Shown here one piece after another: positions 49,377-59,134 of a DNA stretch of 64,000 nucleotides. Numbering within the stretch: position 1 is the stretch's first letter; each line of letters begins with the position of its first letter. This DNA comes from Bacteroidetes bacterium UBA4416 (lineage in GTDB: Bacteria; Bacteroidota; Bacteroidia; B-17B0; Aurantibacillaceae). The notes beneath the pieces are model-generated. The model was not told the DNA's origin and ran no database searches. It saw only the letters and a list, made by a program, of their open reading frames with translations. Position numbers and translations under genes: made by a program. The stretch spans positions 51,862 through 115,861 of the forward strand of contig DGQK01000067.1 of NCBI GenBank assembly GCA_002390745.1, read 5' to 3'.

Positions 49377-50774
49377 ATGGAATTCAGAATAGAAACAGAC
49401 ACCATGGGCGAGGTAAAAGTACCGGCTCATGTTTATTGGGGAGCGCAAACCGAACGCTCAAGGAATAACTTCAAAATTGGTCCTGAGGCCAGCATGCCGA
49501 AGGAGATCATTTATGCATTCGGGTACCTGAAGAAAGCGGCGGCTCTGGCGAACTGCGAACTGGGTGTGTTGTCCAAAGAAAAATGCGATCTCATTGCCAA
49601 GGCCTGCGACGAGATCCTGGAAAAAAAGCTGGATGACCAGTTTCCCCTGGTGATTTGGCAAACAGGTTCCGGCACACAAAGCAATATGAACGCCAACGAA
49701 GTGATCGCTTACCGCGCACATGTGATCAATGGCGGAAAACTGACCGACGAGCCAAAAGTGCTGCACCCGAATGATGACGTCAATAAGTCCCAATCATCGA
49801 ACGATACTTACCCGACTGCCATGCACATTGCGGCCTATAAGCAGGTAGTCGAAATAACCATTCCGGGAATGGAAAAGCTGCGCGACTCCCTGGATAAAAA
49901 AGCAAAAGCCTTTGATAAGATCATCAAAACCGGCCGTACACACTTTATGGATGCTACGCCATTATCCTTAGGCCAGGAATTCAGTGGCTACGTACAGCAA
50001 ATCAACATGAGCCTTCGGGCGCTGAAAAACGCCCTGGAAGCGGTGAGAGAACTGGCCCTGGGCGGAACGGCTGTAGGAACAGGACTCAATACGCCAAAAG
50101 GCTACGACGTGCTCGTGGCTAAAAAAATAGCGGAGCTTACAGGCCTCCCTTTCATAACGGCTCCGAATAAGTTTGAAGCGCTGGCAGCACACGATGCCAT
50201 GGTGGAACTGAGCGGTGCACTGAAACGCAGCGCCGTGGCCTTATTCAAAATAGCGAACGATATCCGCATGTTGTCTTCCGGTCCGCGTTGCGGCATTGGC
50301 GAGATCATCATTCCGGACAACGAGCCGGGCTCTTCCATTATGCCGGGCAAAGTAAACCCAACACAGCCGGAAGCCTTGACGATGGTATGCGCGCAGGTGA
50401 TAGGCAACGATGTTGCCACTACTGTGGGTGGAACAATGGGTCACTTTGAGCTGAACGTATTCAAGCCGCTCATCGCTTCTAACGTTCTGCAGTCTGCCCG
50501 CCTGATCGGCGATGCCTGTGTATCCTTTACAGAGAAATGCAGCGATGGCATCGAACCGAATTTACCGGAGCTCAAAAAACACCTGGAAAACTCCCTGATG
50601 CTGGTAACGGCGCTGAACACGCATATTGGCTACGAGAAAGCCGCCAAAATTGCGAAAACGGCACACAAAGGAAACAAAACCCTGCGTGAAGCAGCCATTG
50701 AGCTGGGATATGTGACCAACGAACAGTTCGATCAGTGGGTTCGCCCGGAAGATATGATCGGAAGCCTGAAATAA
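49377..50774 (+). CDS. fumC: Class II fumarate hydratase
   Basis: This 465-residue iron-independent TCA-cycle enzyme converts fumarate and malate. It starts at ATG 49377 ([13 protein letters not shown]), the canonical FumC N-terminus; the frame is open further upstream but without homologous character. Signatures: [18 protein letters not shown], the [14 protein letters not shown] segment, and the superfamily signature [16 protein letters not shown]. Length is typical. A strong terminator follows. Confidence 0.96.
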   Translation: MEFRIETDTMGEVKVPAHVYWGAQTERSRNNFKIGPEASMPKEIIYAFGYLKKAAALANCELGVLSKEKCDLIAKACDEILEKKLDDQFPLVIWQTGSGTQSNMNANEVIAYRAHVINGGKLTDEPKVLHPNDDVNKSQSSNDTYPTAMHIAAYKQVVEITIPGMEKLRDSLDKKAKAFDKIIKTGRTHFMDATPLSLGQEFSGYVQQINMSLRALKNALEAVRELALGGTAVGTGLNTPKGYDVLVAKKIAELTGLPFITAPNKFEALAAHDAMVELSGALKRSAVALFKIANDIRMLSSGPRCGIGEIIIPDNEPGSSIMPGKVNPTQPEALTMVCAQVIGNDVATTVGGTMGHFELNVFKPLIASNVLQSARLIGDACVSFTEKCSDGIEPNLPELKKHLENSLMLVTALNTHIGYEKAAKIAKTAHKGNKTLREAAIELGYVTNEQFDQWVRPEDMIGSLK

Positions 50775-50790
50775 AAATCCTTTTAATTTT

Positions 50791-50824
50791 AAAAGCCCGG
50801 AATCATCTGATTTTCCGGGCTTTT
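50791..50824. terminator. Intrinsic terminator of fumC
   Basis: Stem AAAAGCCCGGAA/TTCCGGGCTTTT (12 bp) with a 10-nt loop and a T6 tail, 17 bp past the fumC stop. Confidence 0.88.
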
Positions 50825-50826
50825 TT

Positions 50827-51301
50827 CGTATCCACCCCCCGCGAAAATCGTTCCTTCCGGGATCCGCCGCTCCAGCCATCAGTACACTAACGGTCTGGGC
50901 CCTGCCGCTTATATCCGCCAATTCTGGCCCTCTGAACAGAAAATGCCTTTACGGTTACTCCTCCCGGCGCTTTCACCTACCTACAGTTCAGGAAGCCAAA
51001 AGAATAACAGCCTTATAAACACAGACTCATGTATGCCCGGCGACAGCTGTCTGACATTTTTTCAACAGGTTTGGTTGTTTATACAGATTCTATACAATTT
51101 TTATCCATCTGAAAATCAAATGTAATTGTAGATACAATAAACAACCTGTATCCGTTTAGATACCTGATAACGCCTGTTTTTTAAGAAGCAGAATTTGGCA
51201 CTATGTTTGTTTTATCGACAGAAACATTAACTTTGCCCAGCTTTTTAAACCCTTAATGGGTTGGTAAAGTGAAATTTAACCCTTAAAAAACAAAACAAAA
51301 C
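50827..51301. other. 475-bp intergenic region upstream of the barrel-protein gene
   Basis: No gene. It holds the promoter at 51206-51235 and, in the predicted leader, a small hairpin AACCC/GGGTT near 51248-51262. The remaining ~370 bp show nothing I can name; the first ~150 bp are pyrimidine-rich on this strand. Confidence 0.5.
51206..51235 (+). promoter_or_regulatory. Bacteroidota-type promoter (TTTG-N18-TAACTTTG)
   Basis: TTTG at 51206-51209 and TAACTTTG at 51228-51235; predicts a ~60-nt leader before ATG 51302. Confidence 0.6.
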
Positions 51302-52285
51302 ATGAACAAAAAAGTATTATTTGCAGCCGTTGTGTTCTCTGCGGTATTGGCAAATGCACAGGACACATCCACGGATCCTACCTTAGTGAAGAACAGGAAA
51401 GGGCAGGAGGTATTGCCAAAAGCCGGTGATATTGCTTTGGGTTTTAATGCCGTTCCTGTCATCGATTTCCTCGTACAGTCGGTAAAAGTAGGAGCGCAGG
51501 GTAACTTAGGTGCTACGGCAGGTACAACCTCGCAATTTACACAAAACGCCGGGCAGCAAATCGTAGGGAAATACTTCCTGGACGCAAAAACAGCAGTAAG
51601 GGCCCGTTTTGGCTTCAACACACTGGGAACAACTCAAACGAACCTGGTGCAGGATTCAAAAGCGGTGTATGAGGCTTCCCTGAGCGGAACACCGGAAGAT
51701 ATCCGTGCAGCGAGCATCCTCAATGTAGAAGATAAAAGAAGCTTTGTGCAAAATAACCTCGTAGTGGCGGTAGGCCTCGAGAAAAGAAGGGGTTACGGAA
51801 GACTGGTTGGCGTTTATGGCGCTGAGATCGGTATTTCAAGAGCCGCTCAAAAAGACAGCAGAACTTATGGAAACGCGTTTTCCGATCAATACTCAACGGT
51901 GTTTACCAACAACTTCGGTACAGGTGCTACAACGACCCAGGCTCCTACCGGTACAGCAACCCGTACCACGGAAGAAAAAATCGATGCACAATGGGGTATC
52001 GGCGCCCGTGCGTTTGTAGGCATTGAGTACTTTGTGTTTGCAAAAATCTCTATCGCTGCAGAATACGGTTTCGGATATTCTTTCGCAAGGTCAAAAAATC
52101 TGACAAGAACACAGGAAACTTACCTGGTGGGTCAGAACGGTCCTGTTGTCGTTGAAGAGAAAATCGACACACGCTCTCCGAACACATCCCGTGGTTTCGG
52201 TGTAGACAACGGCATCAACTCCACATTCAACAAAGCTGGTATCGGTGGAAGTACCGCTTCACTCTCTTTATTATTCCATTTCTAA
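51302..52285 (+). CDS. Outer-membrane beta-barrel-type protein, unknown function
   Basis: This is a 327-residue protein. Signal peptide about 1-19 (ending ANAQ). Beta strands with alternating residues run throughout (QWGIGARAFVGIEYFVFAKISIAAEYGFGYSFA, in segments), and the protein ends SLSLLFHF with a terminal phenylalanine, the mark of BamA-inserted barrels. Codon choice looks biased toward highly expressed genes. It is followed 36 bp later by a lipoprotein gene, suggesting a two-component surface complex. Family unrecognised. Confidence 0.7.
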   Translation: MNKKVLFAAVVFSAVLANAQDTSTDPTLVKNRKGQEVLPKAGDIALGFNAVPVIDFLVQSVKVGAQGNLGATAGTTSQFTQNAGQQIVGKYFLDAKTAVRARFGFNTLGTTQTNLVQDSKAVYEASLSGTPEDIRAASILNVEDKRSFVQNNLVVAVGLEKRRGYGRLVGVYGAEIGISRAAQKDSRTYGNAFSDQYSTVFTNNFGTGATTTQAPTGTATRTTEEKIDAQWGIGARAFVGIEYFVFAKISIAAEYGFGYSFARSKNLTRTQETYLVGQNGPVVVEEKIDTRSPNTSRGFGVDNGINSTFNKAGIGGSTASLSLLFHF

Positions 52286-52321
52286 ACTAAAACCTAACGT
52301 ATAACATTAAAATAACAACAC

Positions 52322-53212
52322 ATGAAAAATACATTTTTATTAATCGGATTAACAGCAGTATTATTTTCCTGCAAGAAAAAAGAAGACAACAACTTTCAGG
52401 CAACGGATATGACCGGCACAACTGTGGTAGAAGGTACCGCTACAAGGCAGATTGGCGGTAACACAACACCTATTTCAGGCGCTGTGGTGACTGTAAAAAT
52501 CAAAAACAGCGGCACCGGCGGATTATATCCGGGATCTTCAGCTGTTGGCTCCGAAGTATACAGCGGAAGCACAGATGCAATGGGAAGGTATGCGATCAGC
52601 GTAAAAACAAACGGTACAGGTGTTAACTCTGAGATTACATTCAAAGGTTTCTCTGCAAAAAACGACACGGCTTTAGCTGCTATCGTTTACGATTACCCGA
52701 CTACGATGTATACTCCAACCTTATACAAAGGTGTGAACCTGACCCAAAACCACAATTACGTGGGAACGCCATTGGTAACGCCATCTAACCAGGGTGTGGG
52801 CACTGCTACAGTAAGCGGTATGCTTTACAAACCAACCTGGGTACACGCTGCTGCTACAGGCGCTGCTACTTACAGCCTGACTTATCCGGCTGCTAACCGC
52901 ATGGTATACCTGGAGTATGACAAAGATCCGATGACTTTAACGAAAAAAGTTTACTCTACAACAACAGACGCTAACGGACGCTACTCTTTCGTGGTAAATA
53001 CGCCTAACATGGGTATTTCAGGCTTTGCTAACGCTGCAAAAATCTACACGACAGATTGGGCTACTACCAACGATACCGTAAAATTCACAGGTGGTGTGAA
53101 TACTGGTAAACCAGGTGTATACCCAGGCGGAACCATGAACGCAAGCGGTGTTTATTCTACCGTTATTAAGAATGCTCAGAACTTCGGTTACATGACATTC
53201 ATCAACGACTAA
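52322..53212 (+). CDS. Surface-type lipoprotein with carboxypeptidase-regulatory-like repeats
   Basis: This is a 296-residue lipoprotein. The lipobox LLIGLTAVLFSC is followed by KKKED; charged residues directly after the lipidated Cys act as a lipoprotein export signal to the cell surface in Flavobacteriia. The mature part contains two beta-sandwich segments of the CarboxypepD_reg style (DAMGRYAISVKT, DANGRYSFVVNT). Function unknown. It is co-transcribed with the barrel protein and followed by a terminator. Confidence 0.75.
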   Translation: MKNTFLLIGLTAVLFSCKKKEDNNFQATDMTGTTVVEGTATRQIGGNTTPISGAVVTVKIKNSGTGGLYPGSSAVGSEVYSGSTDAMGRYAISVKTNGTGVNSEITFKGFSAKNDTALAAIVYDYPTTMYTPTLYKGVNLTQNHNYVGTPLVTPSNQGVGTATVSGMLYKPTWVHAAATGAATYSLTYPAANRMVYLEYDKDPMTLTKKVYSTTTDANGRYSFVVNTPNMGISGFANAAKIYTTDWATTNDTVKFTGGVNTGKPGVYPGGTMNASGVYSTVIKNAQNFGYMTFIND

Positions 53213-53235
53213 TCCTCAGAGATAGAGAATGAAGC

Positions 53236-53269
53236 AAAGCCTTCCCGCATCGCATTGTGGGAAGGCTTT
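53236..53269. terminator. Intrinsic terminator
   Basis: Stem AAAGCCTTCCC/GGGAAGGCTTT with a 12-nt loop and a T-rich tail, after the lipoprotein gene. Confidence 0.85.
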
Positions 53270-53310
53270 TGTTTTTGAGAAATTGTGAGGCTTCGTTTTA
53301 ATTAATCCTG

Positions 53311-53318
53311 TATCTTTG
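53311..53318 (+). promoter_or_regulatory. TAnnTTTG -7 promoter box of mfd
   Basis: TATCTTTG 9 bp upstream of the mfd ATG at 53328. Confidence 0.5.
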
Positions 53319-53327
53319 CAGCCTCTC

Positions 53328-56300
53328 ATGTGGTGGAACGGTAAATTTTGGAGCGAGCTGCAGAAAAAGGAGGTGAACCTTAACACGAATGTGTTTTTAT
53401 CGGGTTTGCGCGGATCTTCTTTTGCCTTTTTGATAAACGACCTTTTCCAGAACACCTCTTCCAATTTTTTTATCGTCTGCAACGACAAGGAACGCGCGGC
53501 ATACCTGCTCAACGACCTCCAGGCGCTGCTTCCCGAAAAACATGTGCTCTACTTCCCCGAGAGTTATAAGCTGCCTTATAAAGAGGAAAAAACCAGCAAC
53601 GCTTCGGTGCAGGAGCGTGCCGAGAGCCTGAGCAACCTGGGCCGCGAGAATTATTCGGGCATTGTGGTGACCTATGCGGCTGCCCTGGCCGAGAAGGTGG
53701 CGTCCAAAACCAGCCTGACGAAGAACACGCTCATCATCAAAAAGGGCGAGAAGCTGAGCATCGATTTCATCCGCGAGTTCCTGGAAAGCTACGACTTCGA
53801 GCTTTGCGATTTTGTGGTAGAGCCCGGCCAGTACGCTATCCGCGGGGGCATCATCGACGTGTACTCCTTTGCGCACGAGCTGCCTTACCGCATCGAGCTG
53901 TTTGGAAACGATGTGGAGGCCATCAAAACCTTCGATCCGGCGTCACAGCTATCGAACCATAGTTACGAGTTTATTACCATTATTCCCGATATCCGTTCGG
54001 GCCAGGTCGTGGAAGTGCGCCAGCCGGTGTTCGACTACCTGAGCCCGGATACCGTGTTGTGCTTCGACGATGTACTCTACACACGTGAGCTCATTGATAA
54101 AATCTTTGAAAAGACGCAAAGGTCCTACGAGGCCCTGACCGGCGAGGTGAGGCATATCCCTCCGGCGGAACTCTATTTGCAGGGCGATGATTTCCTGAAG
54201 ATCCTGAAGCCTTTCCGCTTGCTGGAATATGGCCTCAATGCCCATATTGCCTCGCAAACAGCAACCTTCAACCAGAGCGTGCAGCCGCAGTTCAGCAAGA
54301 ACTTCGAAATGCTCATCAACGACCTGAAAGCGAATAAAGCCAAAGGATATAAGAACTATCTGACAACCGATAATACCAAACAGGCGGAAAGGCTGCACAC
54401 GATCTTCAACGATATTTTATCGAAAGAGCACCGCAGTGCCGACAGCCTGATAGAGCACGTCAACATCAATATCCACGAGGGCTTCATTGACCATGACCTC
54501 AAAGTGGCCTGTTATACCGATCACCAGATCTTTGAGCGTTACCATCGCTTTCACCTGAAAGAAACACGTTATAAAACCGCGGAATCCTTGACGCTGAAAG
54601 AGATCCTGTCCCTGAACCCGGGAGACTATGTCACCCACATCGATCACGGGATTGGCCGTTTCGGGGGCCTGGTGAAACTGAATGTGAACGGCAAGGAGCA
54701 GGAGGCGGTGAAACTGGTATACAAGGACAATGATTTCCTGTATGTGAGTATTCACAGCCTGCACCGTATCAGCAAATATACCGGTAAAGAGGGCAATGTG
54801 CCGCGCATTGATAAGATCGGATCCACGACCTGGAACACGCTGAAGCAAAAAACGAAGCGTAACGTGAAGGAGGTGGCTTACGACCTTATTAAGCTCTATG
54901 CCAGGCGCAAATCGCAGCCGGGCCACCGCTATCCGCAGGACAACTATCTGCAACACGAGCTGGAGGCTTCTTTTATTTACGAAGATACGCCCGACCAGAT
55001 CAAGGTAACGGCCGATGTGAAACGCGATATGGAAAAGCCCTACCCGATGGACCGCCTGGTATGCGGCGATGTGGGCTTTGGTAAAACGGAGATCGCTATC
55101 CGCGCGGCCTTCAAAGCAGTATGCGACAGCAAGCAGGTGGCTGTGCTGGTGCCTACCACCATCCTGGCCTATCAGCATTATAAAACATTTAAAGAGCGCC
55201 TGAAAGACCTTCCATGCACGGTAAGCTTCGTCAACCGTTTTAAATCGGCCAAAGAAACCAAAGAGGTGATCAAAGGCATTGAGGAAGGGAAGATCGATAT
55301 CCTCATCGGTACGCACAAGCTGGTGAGCAAGGACATGAAGTTTAAAAACCTCGGGCTGCTCATCATTGATGAAGAGCAGAAATTCGGGGTGGGAGTAAAG
55401 GATAAGCTCAAGACGTTTAAAACGACGGTCGACACGCTGACGCTCACGGCTACGCCGATCCCGCGGACGTTGCAGTTCAGCCTCATGGGCGCGCGCGACC
55501 TGTCGGTCATCAGCACGCCGCCGCCAAACCGTTATCCCGTGCAAACGGAGCTGATCTCTTTCAGCGAAGAAGCCATTCGTGATGCGGTGTCTTACGAGCT
55601 GAGCCGTGGCGGACAGGTGTATTTTGTGCATAACAAGGTCCAGAGCATCCAGGAAGTGGCCGGCATTCTGCAGCGCCTGGTGCCTGAGGCGCGCATTGCG
55701 GTAGGTCACGGGCAGATGGATGGCGACAAGCTCGAAGACATCATGCTGGGCTTTATTGAAGGGGAATACGACATCCTGGTGGCAACGACCATCATCGAGT
55801 CGGGCCTCGACATCAGCAATGCGAATACCATTATCATCAACGATTCCCAGAATTTCGGGCTCAGCGACCTTCACCAGATGCGGGGCCGGGTAGGGCGGAG
55901 CAACAAGAAAGCCTTCTGTTACCTGCTTACGCCACCATTCATTAACCTCACCACTGAAGCCAGGAAGCGCCTCAGGGCCATTGTGGAATTCAGTGACCTG
56001 GGAAGCGGTTTCCAGATCGCCATGCGCGACCTCGACATCCGCGGTGCAGGAAACCTCCTGGGCGGCGAGCAGAGCGGCTTTATCAACGACATGGGCTTTG
56101 ATACCTATATGAAGATCCTGAATGAAGCCATTGAGGAACTGAAGCAGGAAAGCTGGTACAGGGAAACGGTGGAGGATGCATCTTCTGAAACCGACAAATC
56201 GGTGTTCTCGCGGCAGTTTGTGCGCGAAACAACCGTGGATACGGACCTTCAGCTGCTCATCCCGGAAAGCTACGTGAGCAATCTCACAGAACGTTTACTC

Positions 56301-56690
56301 TTGTACCGGGAGCTCGACAATATCTCCAAATCCGAAGACCTTATTTTGTTTGAAGCGAAGATGAGGGACCGTTTCGGGCCTTTGCCGGTAGAGGCGATAG
56401 AGCTCATCAATGTGGTGCGTATGCGCTGGAAGGCCATGAAGCTGGGCTTTGAGAAGATCACGCTCAAGAATAACAAAATGCTGGCGTATTTCTTAAGCAA
56501 GCAGGACAGTGATTATTATAACTCGCCGATGTTTAAGGCAGTACTGCAATATGCGCAGAAAACACCGAAGCAAACGGCGCTTAAAGAGCAGAACAGTAAG
56601 CTCTGGCTCACCATTGAGCAGGTGAAGAGCGTGGATGAAGCCATCCGGCTGCTGGATAAGATTACCGACCTGGTGCAGGTTCCTGCCTGA
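53328..56690 (+). CDS. mfd: Transcription-repair coupling factor
   Basis: This 1120-residue DNA translocase displaces stalled RNA polymerase and recruits UvrA. N-terminal UvrB-homology region (about 20-400), RNA-polymerase-interacting CarD-like domain (about 425-500: LNPGDYVTHIDHGIGRFGGLV), superfamily 2 motor with GDVGFGKTEIAIRAAFKA (K586) and the DEEQ box (681-684, IIDEEQKFG), then motif VI QMRGRVGRSNKKAF and the TRCF C-terminal domain (about 970-1110). Start at ATG 53328 follows a promoter box; the in-frame TTG at 53316 belongs to that box. Length is close to the family norm. Confidence 0.96.
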   Translation: MWWNGKFWSELQKKEVNLNTNVFLSGLRGSSFAFLINDLFQNTSSNFFIVCNDKERAAYLLNDLQALLPEKHVLYFPESYKLPYKEEKTSNASVQERAESLSNLGRENYSGIVVTYAAALAEKVASKTSLTKNTLIIKKGEKLSIDFIREFLESYDFELCDFVVEPGQYAIRGGIIDVYSFAHELPYRIELFGNDVEAIKTFDPASQLSNHSYEFITIIPDIRSGQVVEVRQPVFDYLSPDTVLCFDDVLYTRELIDKIFEKTQRSYEALTGEVRHIPPAELYLQGDDFLKILKPFRLLEYGLNAHIASQTATFNQSVQPQFSKNFEMLINDLKANKAKGYKNYLTTDNTKQAERLHTIFNDILSKEHRSADSLIEHVNINIHEGFIDHDLKVACYTDHQIFERYHRFHLKETRYKTAESLTLKEILSLNPGDYVTHIDHGIGRFGGLVKLNVNGKEQEAVKLVYKDNDFLYVSIHSLHRISKYTGKEGNVPRIDKIGSTTWNTLKQKTKRNVKEVAYDLIKLYARRKSQPGHRYPQDNYLQHELEASFIYEDTPDQIKVTADVKRDMEKPYPMDRLVCGDVGFGKTEIAIRAAFKAVCDSKQVAVLVPTTILAYQHYKTFKERLKDLPCTVSFVNRFKSAKETKEVIKGIEEGKIDILIGTHKLVSKDMKFKNLGLLIIDEEQKFGVGVKDKLKTFKTTVDTLTLTATPIPRTLQFSLMGARDLSVISTPPPNRYPVQTELISFSEEAIRDAVSYELSRGGQVYFVHNKVQSIQEVAGILQRLVPEARIAVGHGQMDGDKLEDIMLGFIEGEYDILVATTIIESGLDISNANTIIINDSQNFGLSDLHQMRGRVGRSNKKAFCYLLTPPFINLTTEARKRLRAIVEFSDLGSGFQIAMRDLDIRGAGNLLGGEQSGFINDMGFDTYMKILNEAIEELKQESWYRETVEDASSETDKSVFSRQFVRETTVDTDLQLLIPESYVSNLTERLLLYRELDNISKSEDLILFEAKMRDRFGPLPVEAIELINVVRMRWKAMKLGFEKITLKNNKMLAYFLSKQDSDYYNSPMFKAVLQYAQKTPKQTALKEQNSKLWLTIEQVKSVDEAIRLLDKITDLVQVPA

Positions 56691-56707
56691 TTATAAATAC
56701 AAACAAG

Positions 56708-57076
56708 ATGACAGCAGCTCAATTTTTCGCTGCCTTTGCTTCGGGGCAGAGGCACTTCACCGCCCTGGATTTCGAATATGAAGAAGGCTTTTCGTGGAAA
56801 GATTTTTCCGGGGTCATTTTCGAGCGCTGTTATCTTAACGTTGATATGAGAAACAGCAACTTATACGAAGCTCAGTTTATTGACTGCAACATCAAGGAAA
56901 TCGACCTGCGGGGCGCTAACCTTACGTGTGCCTTCATGACACGTTGCCTGGTGGAATGCGCCATGTTCAAAGGCGCCTGTACGGCGGGTTTCCGCTTCGT
57001 TGAAAATTATTACTACGGCCTTGTGCTTAACCAGGCCGACTTTGACGGCAAGCCGCTCCATTACGGAGAAGCATAG
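56708..57076 (+). CDS. Pentapeptide-repeat-like protein
   Basis: This is a 122-residue cytoplasmic protein with degenerate pentapeptide units (DFSGVIFERCYLNVDMRNSNLYEAQFIDCNIKEIDLRGANL, in segments), matching A(D/N)LxX periodicity over about residues 30-75 and predicting a short right-handed beta helix. It begins 17 bp after mfd and may be in its operon. Function unknown; DNA-mimic roles such as those of Qnr proteins are known for longer members but are not supported here. Confidence 0.7.
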   Translation: MTAAQFFAAFASGQRHFTALDFEYEEGFSWKDFSGVIFERCYLNVDMRNSNLYEAQFIDCNIKEIDLRGANLTCAFMTRCLVECAMFKGACTAGFRFVENYYYGLVLNQADFDGKPLHYGEA

Positions 57077-57100
57077 TATTCTTATAAAAGAAAGAAAATG

Positions 57101-57131
57101 AAAAAGCCCTCACAGATTGTGAGGGCTTTTT
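57101..57131. terminator. Bidirectional intrinsic terminator
   Basis: Perfect 14-bp stem AAAAAGCCCTCACA/TGTGAGGGCTTTTT with a GAT loop, between convergent genes ending at 57076 and 57155. Confidence 0.88.
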
Positions 57132-57154
57132 CATTAGTGTTCAGAAATGACAGC

Positions 57155-58513
57155 TTATTGAGCGATCATTTTTTTAGTGGTTACGTTACCGTCTACATTT
57201 AAAGAGTAGTAGTAAACACCAGCTGAATGGTTACCTAAAGTAATGGTGTGAGTTCCTTTAGAAGCGTCAGCTTTCTCAGTAGAGATAACACGGCCCATCA
57301 CGTCAGTTACAGTAAATACGGCAGAAGTAGCTTCTTTGTCGATATTGTAAGTAACAGTAGACTGACCGTTGAATGGATTAGGAACGTTTTGGCCTAAAGA
57401 GAAACCTTTGCTTTCCAGTTCTTTCATACCTACAGTAGAAGTTCCTGATACGGCGTAAACGATAATTGGAGACTGGGTTAAGTCACCGTTGATACGGTTG
57501 TTGTAAGCGGCAGAACCGGCAGCATGCCTTGCTCTTTTGTCGTAGCTCACGCCCATGTTCCAAGAAGTAGCATCTACCTGGTGATCAGCGTAATCGCTTA
57601 ACTGAGTCAAAGCAGGGTTGTTTTGAGCCCAGATAGCGCCGGCAAAGCCGTTGATTACCTGAGGGCTTCCTCCTAAAGTGTAAGCAACCTGACCGCTGGT
57701 ATATGCGCCGCCCGGAGCAAATGTATAGAAGCAGGAAACAACATTGTTAGCAGGAACGCTTACCGGAGTTGTCAATGGAATTTCGATATAGCGAATGCGA
57801 CCGTTTGTAGTAACGGAATCAGCAGGCTGAAGAACGTATTTTTGCAGATACTTATTGGTTGCCGGAGCCGATGGAGAAACTTTATTTCCCGGACCAGCTA
57901 CAGCACCTTGTACTTTAGGGCACAGGATGTTTTTTCTCCATCCGGAGATAGGGGCAACCCATGCAGTACCGGTTGTGATTTTGGAGAATGCAGTAGATGT
58001 TGATGTTGTATCACCCCATACGAACCATACATATAATGTATCGATAGCGGATGTTTTCTTAACATATGAGCCCAGGATGTAAACGCTGTCAATTGTATAA
58101 GCGTCGTTCGCAGAAAACAAGGGCTGGAAGGTGTTTTGCAGGTAAGTGGATTTAGGATCGAGGATGCTTCCAACGAACATGTCGCTGATAGCACGTGTAC
58201 CTTGCGAAGAAGAGAACATAACAGTAGAATCCTGATGTACACCTGTGATGAAGATGTCCTGATTAGGATTAGCTGAAGTAAGGTCCAGACCTTTTTGAAT
58301 CATAACCTGTTCGATTGGATCGAGCTGATAATGAACCGGTCCGCCGGCAGTTCTTTGAAGCGGGGCCTGTGTAGATTTGTTAACGGAATAAGGAACTTTT
58401 GCTCCGGGAGCTAACGTAGCCTTGTGAAGGCCTGGTGTAGGTGCTTTGGCAGTCTGAGCAACCGCGCCAACCGCTACCGCTAAAGCCGCAATTGATAAAT
58501 AAATCTTTTTCAT
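57155..58513 (-). CDS. T9SS cargo protein with type A sorting domain
   Basis: This is a 452-residue secreted protein. Start at 58513 gives a clean signal peptide (MKKIYLSIAALAVAVGAVAQ); the frame opens further upstream without support. The body (about 60-365) is unrecognised and beta-rich. The C-terminal ~85 residues (FSLGQNVPNPFNGQSTVTYNI to TTKKMIAQ) form a T9SS type A sorting domain. Smooth codon usage suggests high expression. TAACTTTG at 58549-58556 on this strand is a likely -7 box. Confidence 0.85.
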   Translation of the reverse strand: MKKIYLSIAALAVAVGAVAQTAKAPTPGLHKATLAPGAKVPYSVNKSTQAPLQRTAGGPVHYQLDPIEQVMIQKGLDLTSANPNQDIFITGVHQDSTVMFSSSQGTRAISDMFVGSILDPKSTYLQNTFQPLFSANDAYTIDSVYILGSYVKKTSAIDTLYVWFVWGDTTSTSTAFSKITTGTAWVAPISGWRKNILCPKVQGAVAGPGNKVSPSAPATNKYLQKYVLQPADSVTTNGRIRYIEIPLTTPVSVPANNVVSCFYTFAPGGAYTSGQVAYTLGGSPQVINGFAGAIWAQNNPALTQLSDYADHQVDATSWNMGVSYDKRARHAAGSAAYNNRINGDLTQSPIIVYAVSGTSTVGMKELESKGFSLGQNVPNPFNGQSTVTYNIDKEATSAVFTVTDVMGRVISTEKADASKGTHTITLGNHSAGVYYYSLNVDGNVTTKKMIAQ

Positions 58514-58548
58514 GTTTGAGTGTGTTAGAAAAATTAAGTGAATAATAA

Positions 58549-58556
58549 CAAAGTTA
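58549..58556 (-). promoter_or_regulatory. TAnnTTTG -7 promoter box of T9SS gene
   Basis: TAACTTTG on the minus strand (CAAAGTTA as written), 35 bp upstream of the ATG at 58513. Confidence 0.5.
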
Positions 58557-58642
58557 ATAGTTTCATAATACAAAAGCAATAGAGAAATAAAAAAAATCGT
58601 TAATTCCGGGAATCCTAAAAACGCTCTTTAACGAATAGTTGT

Positions 58643-58650
58643 TACTTTTG
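58643..58650 (+). promoter_or_regulatory. TAnnTTTG -7 promoter box of thioesterase operon
   Basis: TACTTTTG 6 bp upstream of the thioesterase ATG at 58657. Confidence 0.5.
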
Positions 58651-58656
58651 AATCGA

Positions 58657-59079
58657 ATGTTAAAACACACCATCCAACAAGCGGTTAAATTTAGTGAGGT
58701 CGATTCGCTGCGCGTGGTCTGGCACGGCCATTACGTAAGGTATTTCGAAGACGGGCGCGAAGCCTTTGGAAAAAAATACGGCCTTGGTTATCTGGATATC
58801 TATCAACATAACCTGGCTGTGCCCCTGATCGACCTTAGCGTTAAATTTAAAAAAGTACTCGAGTATGGCGACGATGCCATCATCGAAACGCGCTTCGTCG
58901 ATTCTCCGGCAGCCAAGCTCATCTTCGAGTATACGATTACAAGTGCGCGTCACGGCCACGTGGTGTGCACCGGGCAAAGCACCCAGGTGTTTATGGAACC
59001 CCTGAGCAAAGAGCTCTACATCACCATGCCGCCTTTTATGGAGCAATGGAAAAAAACCTGGAACATCACCGGGGCTTAA
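58657..59079 (+). CDS. Acyl-CoA/ACP thioesterase (4HBT hotdog, YbgC-like)
   Basis: This is a 140-residue hotdog-fold hydrolase. The signature FSEVDSLRVVWHGHYVRYFEDGREAF (in segments) contains the catalytic Asp at D16 and the WHGHYVRYFE motif of the 4-hydroxybenzoyl-CoA thioesterase family. It releases an acyl chain from CoA or ACP. It starts an operon with LolA-like, lipoprotein and dehydratase-like genes, an association seen in flexirubin/dialkylresorcinol and aryl-polyene pigment clusters. Pigment synthases are not in the window. Confidence 0.85.
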   Translation: MLKHTIQQAVKFSEVDSLRVVWHGHYVRYFEDGREAFGKKYGLGYLDIYQHNLAVPLIDLSVKFKKVLEYGDDAIIETRFVDSPAAKLIFEYTITSARHGHVVCTGQSTQVFMEPLSKELYITMPPFMEQWKKTWNITGA

Positions 59080-59122
59080 TGTTTCTTAACACACCCGGCG
59101 GGCAGGGACCGCATTAAATACT

Positions 59123-59130
59123 TACTTTTG
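59123..59130 (+). promoter_or_regulatory. TAnnTTTG -7 promoter box
   Basis: TACTTTTG 4 bp upstream of the LolA-like ATG at 59135; may be an internal operon promoter. Confidence 0.45.
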
Positions 59131-59134
59131 GGCC

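Noticed and set aside
54417..55874. Long antisense frame (485 codons) across mfd
   Set aside because: It mirrors the strongly biased codons of mfd, has no promoter or recognisable domains, and mfd itself is unambiguous.
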